Of a DNA stretch of 64,000 nucleotides, positions 23,305 through 31,701 are shown piece by piece. Source of the stretch: a virus; IMG/VR virus record IMGVR_UViG_3300021139_000007, positions 1 to 64,000 of that record; one strand, written 5' to 3'. The notes below the pieces were generated by a model. It did no database searches. It was given only the letters and a program-made list of their open reading frames with translations, and had not been told where the DNA came from. The first letter of the stretch is position 1, and every line of letters begins with the position of its first letter. The position numbers and the translations under genes are program-made.

Positions 23305-23610
23305 ATGGGTAGAAAGCCTAGCCCAAAACACACATTAGACAGAATTGATGTCAATGGGGATTATGAACCTACAAATTGTAGGTGGGCTACTCCTTTGGAA
23401 CAAGGTAGAAATACTAATTATAATATTTGGATAGAATACAAAGGAGTAAAAATGATACAAAGAGAATGGATTGATTTTTTACAGATAAACTCTAGTACTC
23501 TTTGGCGACTTAAAAAAACAATGACTTTTGGGGAAATAGTAAAAAAGTATTCTGTAATAAAAAATATAGATTATGATAATATTTTATTAAAAAAACACAA
23601 AAATAACTAG
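23305..23610 (+). CDS. HNH homing endonuclease, C-terminal part
   Basis: 101 residues. MGRKPSPKHTLDRIDVNGDY then NCRWAT and EQGRNTNY at residues 1-36 match the core of HNH nucleases whose usual form begins some 50-60 residues earlier with a TYxxWxxMxxRC region. That first part is missing: a TGA stop lies six codons upstream in frame and noncoding RNA-like sequence precedes it. It may be a truncated relic or a minimal nuclease. The rest has a helix-turn-helix look (IDFLQINSSTLWRLKKTM) that could bind the target. It ends overlapping the reverse-strand gene by four bases. Confidence 0.7.
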   Translation: MGRKPSPKHTLDRIDVNGDYEPTNCRWATPLEQGRNTNYNIWIEYKGVKMIQREWIDFLQINSSTLWRLKKTMTFGEIVKKYSVIKNIDYDNILLKKHKNN

Positions 23611-24287
23611 CTTTTTTTACTTGGCAAGTAAACGTGCTTTATATAGTCACGCCACGATTCGATATTTATTTTCTTATTTTCATCATTAAACATATCAAGC
23701 GACTTTTGTGTGAATGAAACTCCGAAGTCACTTTCTGTTTTAGAGTTGGTAGTTAAATAATCTTTTTCTATTTCAGCAATCATTTGTTGTGCATCTATCA
23801 TTTGCCTTTTTGCTGAATCCATTGCTTTCCCCCAATTTACAAAAGCCATGCCTTTCTTTTCTTCATCTACATCGGTTAGATTTGGGGAAGGTTGATTCAT
23901 AGTCATAGTATAAGAATCTCTTAAACGGGCGGAATGTCGGAAACGCCAATCGCTAAGTCTTTCTAAGAAATTCCCAATACATTCTAAAGAAGGTTCATGG
24001 GATAGGTTGATAAAGTCTTTTATAGTGGAATTTTTTAAGTCAGCCCCCAATCCTATCATTATGTTTTTGTTGTTGGTTATCCCATCTACTCTAGTGTCTA
24101 TCCACTTGCTATCATTATCATAGCCGTATATTATTGCAGCTATTAAAGTATTTTTAATTAAGTCTGATAAGGGGGTTTCTGTTATTTGTTCAAATACAAC
24201 ATGGAAGTTGTACTCCCTTAATAACTCTGTATTATCAGATTGTATGTTTATACTAATCTTCTTTGCTAACTCTATTGCTTTTCTCAT
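23607..24287 (-). CDS. Hypothetical protein of the reverse-strand island
   Basis: 226 residues, mostly helical and charged. I do not recognise a family. Features: LREYNFHVVFEQITETPLSDL, a Trp/Arg patch (LSDWRFRHSARLRDS), and a Gln/Glu-rich helix (AKRQMIDAQQMIAEIEK). It is transcribed against the head operon from its own TATATTTG box, which is how accessory morons in prophages are arranged. A role in host fitness or in blocking other phages is possible but unsupported by motif. Confidence 0.6.
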   Translation of the reverse strand: MRKAIELAKKISINIQSDNTELLREYNFHVVFEQITETPLSDLIKNTLIAAIIYGYDNDSKWIDTRVDGITNNKNIMIGLGADLKNSTIKDFINLSHEPSLECIGNFLERLSDWRFRHSARLRDSYTMTMNQPSPNLTDVDEEKKGMAFVNWGKAMDSAKRQMIDAQQMIAEIEKDYLTTNSKTESDFGVSFTQKSLDMFNDENKKINIESWRDYIKHVYLPSKKS

Positions 24288-24309
24288 ATTGAATATTTAA
24301 AAATAAGTA

Positions 24310-24317
24310 CAAATATA
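24310..24317 (-). promoter_or_regulatory. -7 box of the reverse-strand gene
   Basis: On the minus strand TATATTTG (24317-24310) is followed by TACTT; the same 13-mer TATATTTGTACTT begins at 52609 on the plus strand. The -33 region is weak. A start near 24303 would precede the ATG at 24287. The remaining sequence to 24454 is AT-rich with no gene seen. Confidence 0.5.
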
Positions 24318-24454
24318 ATATCAATCAAAAACATAAATATTAGCATTATAAAAGTATAAAATACAGATAAAATAAAAGGTACACCCTGACGACAAAAGTC
24401 ACATATTTTATATATAATCAGTAAAATAAAAATCACACATAATGTTATCATAAT

Positions 24455-24679
24455 CTATCTATTTCTTTTAGTTAATATACCTCTAGGTATTTCTATTGGT
24501 TCGCCATTTACTCTATCATAAGCAATAACGTTAACCCCTTTACATTTATCGCAAGGGCATCCACTTAGTTCTAGTACTTGTCTTGCTGAAAGACCATGTT
24601 CTTCTTTTAGCCTTATAAATTGCTTTTCTTCAAAAGGGCTAACTCTTAAATAGATTCTACCGTATTTCTGTTTACTCAT
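24455..24679 (-). CDS. Small Cys-containing regulator-like protein
   Basis: 74 residues from the ATG at 24679; an ATG at 24739 would lie upstream of the promoter's own -7 box and is rejected. KYGRIYLRVSPFEEKQFIRLKEEHGLSARQVLELSG resembles a ribbon strand with two helices (RHH-like), then CPCDKCKG may bind zinc. It is the second reverse-strand gene of the island and has its own promoter. Possible repressor of the accessory genes. Confidence 0.55.
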   Translation of the reverse strand: MSKQKYGRIYLRVSPFEEKQFIRLKEEHGLSARQVLELSGCPCDKCKGVNVIAYDRVNGEPIEIPRGILTKRNR

Positions 24680-24711
24680 AAAAGTTTTTGTCACACCTAT
24701 GTCCGACAATG

Positions 24712-24739
24712 CAAATATAGACATTTTAATTATATCCAA
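24712..24739 (-). promoter_or_regulatory. Minus-strand promoter at the right edge of the island
   Basis: TTG (24739-24737), 17 bases, then TATATTTG (24719-24712) on the minus strand. The extended 14-mer TATATTTGCATTGT is an exact inverted copy of the one at 23193-23206. Transcription would start near 24705, leaving about 25 bases to the ATG at 24679. Confidence 0.6.
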
Positions 24740-24799
24740 CTTTGTGTTCAGAAAGGTATTTTACCATCACGATGAATTTTCTCTCCCAAAAGTTTTTTT

Positions 24800-25840
24800 A
24801 TGTCAGATACAGCGAATAGTGCAATTGATAGTTTGGTATTAGATGCAGCAGCAAAAAATAACCAAGCAGTAGTTGAACCAATAGTTACGCCTACACCACC
24901 GCAAAACGAACCAACCCCACCTGCACCAAATAATGATGCACCAACGGATGACATTGCGGCTTTGAAAGCAGAATTAGAATTGCTTAAAAAAGAAAAGTTA
25001 GAAAGGGATAGCAACAAAGAGTTGTCACCCGAAGAAAAACAAAAGGAACAGGAACTTTATGAAGCAGAACTAATCAACTATGCTGTAAAGGAAGGGAAAA
25101 TGAAATTGGAAGACTTCGATAAATATAAAGAGGTCAGTAAAGCTAACGATGCAGATTTAGTTTTCAACGAATTTAAAAAAGAGTTCAAAGAAGATAACCC
25201 TGATATTGATGATGAAGATTTTGAAGATGAAGCTAGAAGGGAGTTTGAAAACAAAACAGGGCTAAACAGCGACAACGAAAAGGTTAAGGCAAGGGCAGAA
25301 GCGAGGATTAAGAAACAAGCGGAAGAAATTAGAAACCCTTTAAAGATGCCTTATGAAACAACAAAAAAACAATTTGAAGAAGAAAGGGATTTAAAAAAGA
25401 CTTTCCCTGATTTTTCTAAAAAAATAGAAGGTTTATCACAAGAGTTTATCCCTTCAAAATACGAGTTCTTTAAAACGAAAGATGGTGACGAAGATGTTTT
25501 AGTTGATTTGGATATTACAGATTCCGACAAAAAAGAAATTGCCGATACTGTTTCTAAAGAAATGACAAACCCCGAAATATACTTGTTATACAAGCAAGGT
25601 AAATTGGAAGAAATAAGAGATATAGCAAAAAGAAAAGCTGACAATCTTGTTTTTGAAAAATCTAAGGCACAAGGGCTTCAAAAGATAGCAAGTGTTTTTG
25701 AAACAAGAGGGAAAGCAAAGGCTTCAATCGGTGCTAAAAATTCATTCGCTTTAAATCAAAGTAAAAATTCATCAGCAGATAACGCTGTTGGACAAACAGG
25801 AAGAGAAGAGGTTTTAAGAAGTTTTGGAATAACACAATAA
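24800..25840 (+). CDS. Probable scaffolding protein
   Basis: 346 residues, very acidic and Lys/Glu-rich. A Pro-rich flexible N-terminus (VTPTPPQNEPTPPAPNN, ~28-50) is followed by long charged helices (LKAELELLKKEKLERD, DDEDFEDEARREFENKTG) and a basic C-terminal tail. Flexible acidic helical proteins directly before the major capsid protein are normally scaffolds. No protease motif is visible. It ends 17 bases before the capsid gene. Confidence 0.65.
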   Translation: MSDTANSAIDSLVLDAAAKNNQAVVEPIVTPTPPQNEPTPPAPNNDAPTDDIAALKAELELLKKEKLERDSNKELSPEEKQKEQELYEAELINYAVKEGKMKLEDFDKYKEVSKANDADLVFNEFKKEFKEDNPDIDDEDFEDEARREFENKTGLNSDNEKVKARAEARIKKQAEEIRNPLKMPYETTKKQFEEERDLKKTFPDFSKKIEGLSQEFIPSKYEFFKTKDGDEDVLVDLDITDSDKKEIADTVSKEMTNPEIYLLYKQGKLEEIRDIAKRKADNLVFEKSKAQGLQKIASVFETRGKAKASIGAKNSFALNQSKNSSADNAVGQTGREEVLRSFGITQ

Positions 25841-25857
25841 TTATAAAATAAGAATAT

Positions 25858-27309
25858 ATGGCAAATCTTAATGTCTTTTATAGCGAAGCGAGTTCATTCT
25901 CGATTGACCAACCAATAGCAGGTCAAACACCCTTAGCTATGTACGATAGTTTGAAACAGGCTGCTTTGCTTCCTGAAATCAGACAGACAAGAAGCGGTGG
26001 TGGAGCACAAGTTATCATGCCTTACGATGAAAAAACTCCCGAAGCGTTGTTTTCTCAAATGCAAGCTGCATTTGGCACAGAAACAAGAACTGCTAAATCA
26101 AGAGAATTTTATTGGTTAGAGTATGACAACTATGATTCATTGACTTTCGTAGTAGGTCAAGTAGCAGGTGGTGTTCCAGCAGCAGGTGTTCCTGTTACAG
26201 CTACAATTGCACCTTTAAGCCGTAGCCAATCAGGTAACTACACAAAACCAATCGAAGGTTTTTACGCATGGATTAAAGAGTTGAACAGACAACAAGTAAT
26301 CATTAGTGCTGTAAGCCCTTCATCCGACCAAGTAACACTAACTCCAATTAACGGTGAGGTTTTGAACCTTACTCAATATGGTCAATACACAATCATCATT
26401 GACCCATTACGTCATTATACATTGGGTGATACAAACAACATTGCTACTGATGGTTTGGTTCTTAACCCACCTACAATGTATAAGGCTTACGCCCAAAAGT
26501 TTGAAAAGGGTATTGCAGTAAACCAAGATGAAATTGACAACTACGTTTACACAAGGGAGTTCAAGGTTATCAAGGGTTTGAATACTCGTGGTGAAGCAGT
26601 TGATTACTTCTATGTACCTGCAATTCATGGTCAATTGGAAGCATTGATTCGTGATAACAAGAACTTGCAAACATTGTTCGGACGTAGGGATAATGGAAAC
26701 CAAAAAGGATTTGATGGTGTTGTTCCAACCGCAGAAAAATACGGTATGTTCAACGCAGGTTACGATATTTTCACAAACGTTTCATTGAAACAAATTTTGT
26801 GGGGTATGATTAAAACCCTTCGCAGAGTGAACGGTTGTAACTCATACACATTAATGCACGATTTCTTGTTTTGGATGGATTGGAGTGAAAGCATTGGTGA
26901 ATTGGTACAAGCATCTAAGCAATCATACAAGTATGCTTTGTTTGGAGAAGGTGGTACAGGTGCTAGAGATTTCAGCTACTTCTCTTTCAGTAAATTTGAA
27001 GCATTTGGATATGAGTTTATCCCTTATATGATTGATGCTTTTGACCACAGACGTTACGGTAACATTCTTGAATATTTTGCATTGTTAATGCCTAATGCCA
27101 AGTTTAAAGACCAAAAGGGCGATACAGTACCGTTCCTTACTTATGTTCACCTTGAAGGTGCTGAACCTGCCAAAGTGGATAATATGTGGAACTATGACTT
27201 TAGAAAACAAGGTGGTAGAACGTTAGACTTCTACGTTTCAACAACATACGGAATTGAAATCCACGCACCTACAAGATTAGGTATCTTAAAGAAAACATCT
27301 ACTCAATAG
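25858..27309 (+). CDS. Major capsid protein
   Basis: 483 residues. Position after a scaffold candidate, high content of Gly/Thr/Asn with few Cys, and a strong terminator directly after the stop fit a highly expressed HK97-fold capsid protein. The N-terminal arm (SSFSIDQPIAG...) and a long central helix region (FKVIKGLNTRGEAVDYFYVP..., LKQILWGMIKTLRRVNG) fit the N-arm and spine-helix order. No cleavage site is obvious. The upstream GroES-like genes may help fold it. Identity is by context and style. Confidence 0.75.
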   Translation: MANLNVFYSEASSFSIDQPIAGQTPLAMYDSLKQAALLPEIRQTRSGGGAQVIMPYDEKTPEALFSQMQAAFGTETRTAKSREFYWLEYDNYDSLTFVVGQVAGGVPAAGVPVTATIAPLSRSQSGNYTKPIEGFYAWIKELNRQQVIISAVSPSSDQVTLTPINGEVLNLTQYGQYTIIIDPLRHYTLGDTNNIATDGLVLNPPTMYKAYAQKFEKGIAVNQDEIDNYVYTREFKVIKGLNTRGEAVDYFYVPAIHGQLEALIRDNKNLQTLFGRRDNGNQKGFDGVVPTAEKYGMFNAGYDIFTNVSLKQILWGMIKTLRRVNGCNSYTLMHDFLFWMDWSESIGELVQASKQSYKYALFGEGGTGARDFSYFSFSKFEAFGYEFIPYMIDAFDHRRYGNILEYFALLMPNAKFKDQKGDTVPFLTYVHLEGAEPAKVDNMWNYDFRKQGGRTLDFYVSTTYGIEIHAPTRLGILKKTSTQ

Positions 27310-27337
27310 TAGATGTTTTCTTCCGAAAGTTTTTTTT
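27289..27337 (+). terminator. Strong intrinsic terminator after the capsid gene
   Basis: AAGAAAACATCTACT (27289-27303) and its exact complement (27308-27322) form a 15-bp stem with a CAAT loop; the capsid stop TAG lies in it. A run of eight Ts follows at about 27330-27337. The stem is AT-rich and the T-run is offset, so some read-through to the following head genes is likely. Confidence 0.75.
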
Positions 27338-27366
27338 GATGAATTTTTTAATATAAAACGAAGTTT

Positions 27367-28395
27367 ATGTCAGGATATGTAATCCATGCAGGTAATTACA
27401 CCCCAGAGAAAGTATTAATAAGCCATGTTGATAAAAGAACAGGTGAGCCAACAGGGGTAGATAGGTTTGAAGCCTATATCACAAATGGGGCGCAGTTAAT
27501 ACTCAATAGCTATATAGCATGGGGTAGAAGAATAAGGAACGATGAAAGGGATACAAAAACAGGCAAAGTAAAGAATGAAGCCTTTGAAAGAAGCCCAATT
27601 GAAATCACAGATGGTAAGTATCAAGGTGATATTGAGTTCTTAGAGTATGGTGACGTAAAAGGTCAATCTATTCATTGCAGGTATTTAACCCAAAGCCGTT
27701 CATTGGATTACGAGTATCAGACAAACGTTCAAAAAGTAAGGGTTGACCCCGAAGGAAAGGACGGAACTTCTTTTATAGAGTTGAGGACAGGAGAAAACAA
27801 GTATGATTATAAGAAGCAAGGTCTTTTGATAACTTACTTGAAAAATCATCCTCAAAACAGAGATGCCAAATCAAAGAATCCTGACCCTATTGTAAAAGGT
27901 CATGTATTTTGGGAAATGACAGACGAAATGGTTGATAAGACTTCAATAGATAAGATGGAAGCTGCCTTAGATGCAGGTTATTTTATCAAAAACTTATCAA
28001 ACGATACGCAAGGGATAAGAAACCTATTTGAAATAGTAGGGCAAAGAGAAGAGTTTGGAGAAACAAATAATTTGTCAAACGATTCTGAAATTTACAAAGT
28101 TCTTTTAAAATTCGCACAAGAAAAACCTAATGAATTTAATTCTTTAGTGGATGTGTTCAAACACAATTTTTCTGATGCAATTGAAATAGCTAAGTCTTTC
28201 AATGCTTTAGACCTTACAAAAGATGGAGTGATAGGATTCCTTCTTGAAGGTAAAAAGGTAATTGCATTTGAAGGAATTGAGGGTAAAGGAAACGCAATGG
28301 TTGAATATGTTTTCAATAATTACGCAACTGAAAAGGTTTACCCTAAAATAAAAGCCTTTATCACAATGACAAACAAGTTAAAAAGTACAAAATAA
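27367..28395 (+). CDS. Head-associated structural protein, unknown
   Basis: 342 residues (MSGYVIHAGNYTPEKVLISHVD...). No family recognised. The first half is beta-rich and charged; the second half (~200-340) is helical with repeated Phe/Lys/Glu (KVLLKFAQEKPNEFNSLVDVFKHN). Placement just after the capsid protein suggests a head-completion, vertex or protease/decoration role. Confidence 0.55.
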   Translation: MSGYVIHAGNYTPEKVLISHVDKRTGEPTGVDRFEAYITNGAQLILNSYIAWGRRIRNDERDTKTGKVKNEAFERSPIEITDGKYQGDIEFLEYGDVKGQSIHCRYLTQSRSLDYEYQTNVQKVRVDPEGKDGTSFIELRTGENKYDYKKQGLLITYLKNHPQNRDAKSKNPDPIVKGHVFWEMTDEMVDKTSIDKMEAALDAGYFIKNLSNDTQGIRNLFEIVGQREEFGETNNLSNDSEIYKVLLKFAQEKPNEFNSLVDVFKHNFSDAIEIAKSFNALDLTKDGVIGFLLEGKKVIAFEGIEGKGNAMVEYVFNNYATEKVYPKIKAFITMTNKLKSTK

Positions 28396-28406
28396 AAGTA
28401 TAAATT

Positions 28407-28958
28407 ATGGCTACAACATTTATGATTCCTGCGTACGCTATTTATAAAGATACGCATTTAATCAACCTTGAAGAAATAGGGATAAACGTTAGTAAGATTC
28501 AAGGGTACTCCCCTAGAGTTTGTTGGGTTAAACGCTACGTTGTAGCAGGTCAAAACCAAGTACAGGCGTTATTGACTTTTGAAGTTACATCAGCAGAGCA
28601 ATTAGATTCTAACACGCTTCAAGGTCTATACCTAGAAATAGGTGACAAGGGTGTTGTTATTGATTGTATCAGTATTGACAACTTCTTGAATGCAGCCGAT
28701 GGGATAAGTAATATTACCCCTAGATACTACGGAAATGGCGGTATCCCTGCATTTACAGCCCCTACACCAACTTGTTACACAATTACAAGATTGGATGATG
28801 CAAGTGCTTTTGCTCATGGTGTTGTATCGACTGATTATGTTAGTCAATATTTCGGAAACGTTAGTATGTACAGCCATATCACAGGTACTTCAATCTATAA
28901 GGTACAATCTTACACACCAATTGTTCCAATTGGAGGTGACGTAATTGGTACTTGCTAG
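28407..28958 (+). CDS. Putative head decoration or fibre protein
   Basis: 183 residues rich in Thr, Gly, Ile and Tyr with repeated beta-strand patterns (YKDTHLINLEEIGINVS, GNGGIPAFTAPTPTCYTITRLDD). A strong terminator follows directly, as after highly expressed virion proteins. In Bacteroidota podoviruses a decoration or head-fibre gene often follows the capsid gene, and this fits, but no motif proves it. Confidence 0.55.
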   Translation: MATTFMIPAYAIYKDTHLINLEEIGINVSKIQGYSPRVCWVKRYVVAGQNQVQALLTFEVTSAEQLDSNTLQGLYLEIGDKGVVIDCISIDNFLNAADGISNITPRYYGNGGIPAFTAPTPTCYTITRLDDASAFAHGVVSTDYVSQYFGNVSMYSHITGTSIYKVQSYTPIVPIGGDVIGTC

Positions 28959-28994
28959 TAGGTAACGAACAATACAAATAATTCCCCAAGTGAT

Positions 28995-29025
28995 AAAGGG
29001 TATCTCAATTGGGATACCCTTTTTT
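28995..29025 (+). terminator. Textbook intrinsic terminator
   Basis: AAAGGGTATC (28995-29004) and GATACCCTTT (29013-29022) form a perfect 10-bp stem with an 8-base loop, running straight into six Ts (29020-29025). It separates the capsid and decoration genes from the connector genes. Confidence 0.88.
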
Positions 29026-29042
29026 ATTAAAATTAATTTTTT

Positions 29043-29951
29043 ATGCCAAGTTTGCAGATTAACTCGACAAACATAAATACATTCAATTTTACAGCTTCAT
29101 TTGACATAAAGAATAAGCAGGTAATATTTAATGCAAGCGGAACAACTTATAATGGTGCTAGTGGGTCGGGTGACTTATATGTACAAGGTATTGCATTTTC
29201 TTTGATAGACCAAGATAATACACCTTTGGCGGTTATAGATTGGACTAACCCTCAATTGCCTACCCCTGCTACTAATGCTATTTATACACTTGACTTATCA
29301 AATGTAAACCTTGCTTATCTATTTCAAACTTATAGGATTGTAGGTGCGATAAAAGACCAAGACGGTACTGTTTACTCTACATTGCCTGTATTCAAGAAGG
29401 TAGTTCAACCTGACGGTATAATTGATGATGGAAGTATTGGTGGTATATTTCAACTCATTCCTGATTGTGTAAATGGTAATATCACATTAAAAGACTTAAC
29501 CCCCTATTATTACAATTATTTTTTGCCTACAACTATAACAAAGAATGGTTCTTTATTTTATCCAACAGGTACAATAGCTTCCGTTCCGTTTACTTATACC
29601 CCTTTTGTAAACAATTACGTTATTTCAGGAGAGTATAGGGTAAATAATACAAGTATAGCTACTTATGATTTCGGTGATGGGGTTTATGTTATTCTTACCT
29701 ATATAACAAGTTCCCCTTATCAAGTTGTTTGCAATCAATTAATGTCAACTATTCTTTGTTGCATTACAGATGTGCAAAATCAAATGAATAAGAATTGTGG
29801 CAATGCAATAGGGATGGCTGCTAAAGATAAATTAACAGCAGTAGTTGTACCTTTGATAGCAGGTTTTATTGCAGAACAAAGTGGAGTTGATGCTTCATAT
29901 CAAGTCGTTCAGATAAAGAAGATTTTAGGGTGTGATTGTGGGTGTCAATAA
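29043..29951 (+). CDS. Beta-rich structural protein
   Basis: 302 residues, Thr/Asn/Ile/Tyr-rich with strand after strand (INTFNFTASFDIKNKQVIF, GDLYVQGIAFSLIDQ) and a Cys-containing C-terminus (ILGCDCGCQ). It follows the decoration gene behind a terminator. It could be a head-fibre, a neck or a tail component. No named family recognised. Confidence 0.5.
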   Translation: MPSLQINSTNINTFNFTASFDIKNKQVIFNASGTTYNGASGSGDLYVQGIAFSLIDQDNTPLAVIDWTNPQLPTPATNAIYTLDLSNVNLAYLFQTYRIVGAIKDQDGTVYSTLPVFKKVVQPDGIIDDGSIGGIFQLIPDCVNGNITLKDLTPYYYNYFLPTTITKNGSLFYPTGTIASVPFTYTPFVNNYVISGEYRVNNTSIATYDFGDGVYVILTYITSSPYQVVCNQLMSTILCCITDVQNQMNKNCGNAIGMAAKDKLTAVVVPLIAGFIAEQSGVDASYQVVQIKKILGCDCGCQ

Positions 29952-29970
29952 TAAGATTAAAAATTAAAAA

Positions 29971-30708
29971 ATGGCTACAAGTAGGTGTTCATTAAATAAT
30001 ATGCTTCAAAGTATTCTTTCGGTTGCCAATGCCGAACAGAATATGGCTTTCCCTCCTCTAGTCTATCAAAACATTTACAATGCTGCATCTTCAATGCTTT
30101 TATCAAAATTGATAAATGAGTTCCCTACTTCGGCACAAAATGTTGATTTATTGCAACCTTTTATGGTTACAAGTAAAATACACGCAACAAATGGGTTTAT
30201 ACAATTACCTGACGATTACAGGAACTTATTAGGTAACCCAAGTGTAAACCTAAGACCTGATGGTAGTGATTGCGATGGAAGCGGTGGTGAAATAAAAACA
30301 GATGCACAATTTAGTAATGAAATATTAAAGGCAGGGTGCAAGTCAAGACCTTTGGTTATAGTAAATCAAAGCGAATGGGATTTGAAAACAACTTCAACGT
30401 ATCGTTTCCCAACAATAGACAACCCTATTGGTGCAATGTTTGGTCAAAATAAAATAAAGGTTTGTCCTTATGATTTACCAAGTGTAGAAGTAAGGTATGC
30501 ACAACAAGAAACAGAGTATATCTATGGTTATTTAATGCAGCCTGACGATACTTATATTTTCGACCCAACAACAACAGTTGATAGTATTTGGGGTTCTAAT
30601 GCCTTTGATAAATTATTCCCAATGATAGTATTTCTTTACAGCGAATATACAAGGGATAATTCATTAAGAGATTTTACAACACTATTAGCACAGAGAGGAT
30701 TTGTTTAG
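29971..30708 (+). CDS. Probable head-tail connector/ring protein
   Basis: 245 residues. An N-terminal helical part (MLQSILSVANAEQN, NAASSMLLSKLINE) precedes an insertion (YRNLLGNPSVNLRPDG...) and a C-terminal helix (FLYSEYTRDNSLRDFTTLL). Short helical bundle proteins in this position, three genes before a giant stabiliser-like tail protein, are typical ring or adaptor proteins that extend the portal. Inference from context. Confidence 0.5.
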   Translation: MATSRCSLNNMLQSILSVANAEQNMAFPPLVYQNIYNAASSMLLSKLINEFPTSAQNVDLLQPFMVTSKIHATNGFIQLPDDYRNLLGNPSVNLRPDGSDCDGSGGEIKTDAQFSNEILKAGCKSRPLVIVNQSEWDLKTTSTYRFPTIDNPIGAMFGQNKIKVCPYDLPSVEVRYAQQETEYIYGYLMQPDDTYIFDPTTTVDSIWGSNAFDKLFPMIVFLYSEYTRDNSLRDFTTLLAQRGFV

Positions 30709-30720
30709 TAACTTTGCTGA

Positions 30721-31038
30721 ATGAATACGTTCTTTATATTGATTAGCTTTTTGATATTCGTTATACTTCAATCATTTTTTATCAATGGGGTTAAGTACTC
30801 TATGGGTAAAGGGATGATTTTAGAGGGATTATCTAATTGGTTAAGAATTAAGTTAGGTGACTATTGGTTCAAGCCTTTTGGCGGGTGTGTAGCTTGTATG
30901 GCTAGTGTCTATGGTACTATTTCCTATTGGGCTGCAATATTACCTATCTTTGGGGCTAACGTTTATGAAATTGAAATTTGGATATTTGATATTTTTATTT
31001 TAGTTTCTATTAATTTTATTATCTACAAACAATTATAA
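30721..31038 (+). CDS. Small multi-pass membrane protein with CxxCM motif
   Basis: 105 residues, at least three hydrophobic segments (~3-22, 54-75, 86-103) and a conserved-looking loop FKPFGGCVACMASVYG between them. This Cys-x-x-Cys-Met pattern near a helix is seen in small phage membrane proteins of unknown function. A membrane protein amid virion genes may act in infection or exclusion rather than in the particle. Confidence 0.6.
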   Translation: MNTFFILISFLIFVILQSFFINGVKYSMGKGMILEGLSNWLRIKLGDYWFKPFGGCVACMASVYGTISYWAAILPIFGANVYEIEIWIFDIFILVSINFIIYKQL

Positions 31039-31701
31039 ATGTATATAAAACAATTATCGGAAGTACTTTTCACATTTTATAATAATGGGAAAAACGAAGC
31101 CACTAATCAGGCTTTGAAGCAAGAAGATATTGACCAATATACAAAGGTTGCCTTTGGAAACATAATGAGAAGGCTTTATTATACCGAAAAGAAAAACCAA
31201 CGGATTAATGAAAACTTCTTTGTTTCTACGATACTTTCTTCAATAACTTTCCCACTTTCAGATGCTACATCTAATGGGATGAGAAGGGCTGATATGAGTA
31301 AATTTGATTTGTATAGGCTTCCTGAAAACGCTCATATAGTAAATGTGTACCCTTTAGGTTGTGGGAACGAACAAGGTAAATCTTTATCACAAATTGCAGC
31401 AGGGGAAGAATATTTTTATTTAGGTGCAGAATATCGTTTCTTTAAATTCTTTACAATAAAAGGTAGAGGTATTAACACTTATAATATAGAAAGTTGTGTC
31501 AAGGAAGTTGAAGTTGAAGCAACATTCGACATTGCAGATGTAGATGTTAGTTTTGATATTTGTTACGATGTAGCTACAGAAGTATTAGGTGTCGCATTAA
31601 GATTGCCTGACTACCAAAAACAAGTTGATAATAGTTATAGTGAACCTCAAAAAGTGTTACGCCAAAAACTAGGCGCACCACAACAACCTAACTTAGAATA
31701 A
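31039..31701 (+). CDS. Probable connector/adaptor protein
   Basis: 220 residues, starting directly after the membrane gene stop. It shows mixed helices and strands (LFTFYNNGKNEATNQALKQEDID, EYFYLGAEYRFFKFFTIKGRG, FDICYDVATEVLGVALRLPDY). It overlaps the next gene by one base. Together with its neighbours it makes a set of ring-like adaptors before the tail. Assignment by position only. Confidence 0.5.
   Translation: MYIKQLSEVLFTFYNNGKNEATNQALKQEDIDQYTKVAFGNIMRRLYYTEKKNQRINENFFVSTILSSITFPLSDATSNGMRRADMSKFDLYRLPENAHIVNVYPLGCGNEQGKSLSQIAAGEEYFYLGAEYRFFKFFTIKGRGINTYNIESCVKEVEVEATFDIADVDVSFDICYDVATEVLGVALRLPDYQKQVDNSYSEPQKVLRQKLGAPQQPNLE

Noticed and set aside
24680-24739. Extended N-terminus of the 24455-24679 gene
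   Set aside because: These codons span the promoter and precede the expected transcription start.
30709-30716. TAACTTTG as a promoter before 30721
   Set aside because: No -33 partner and the ATG would be only four bases after the box.
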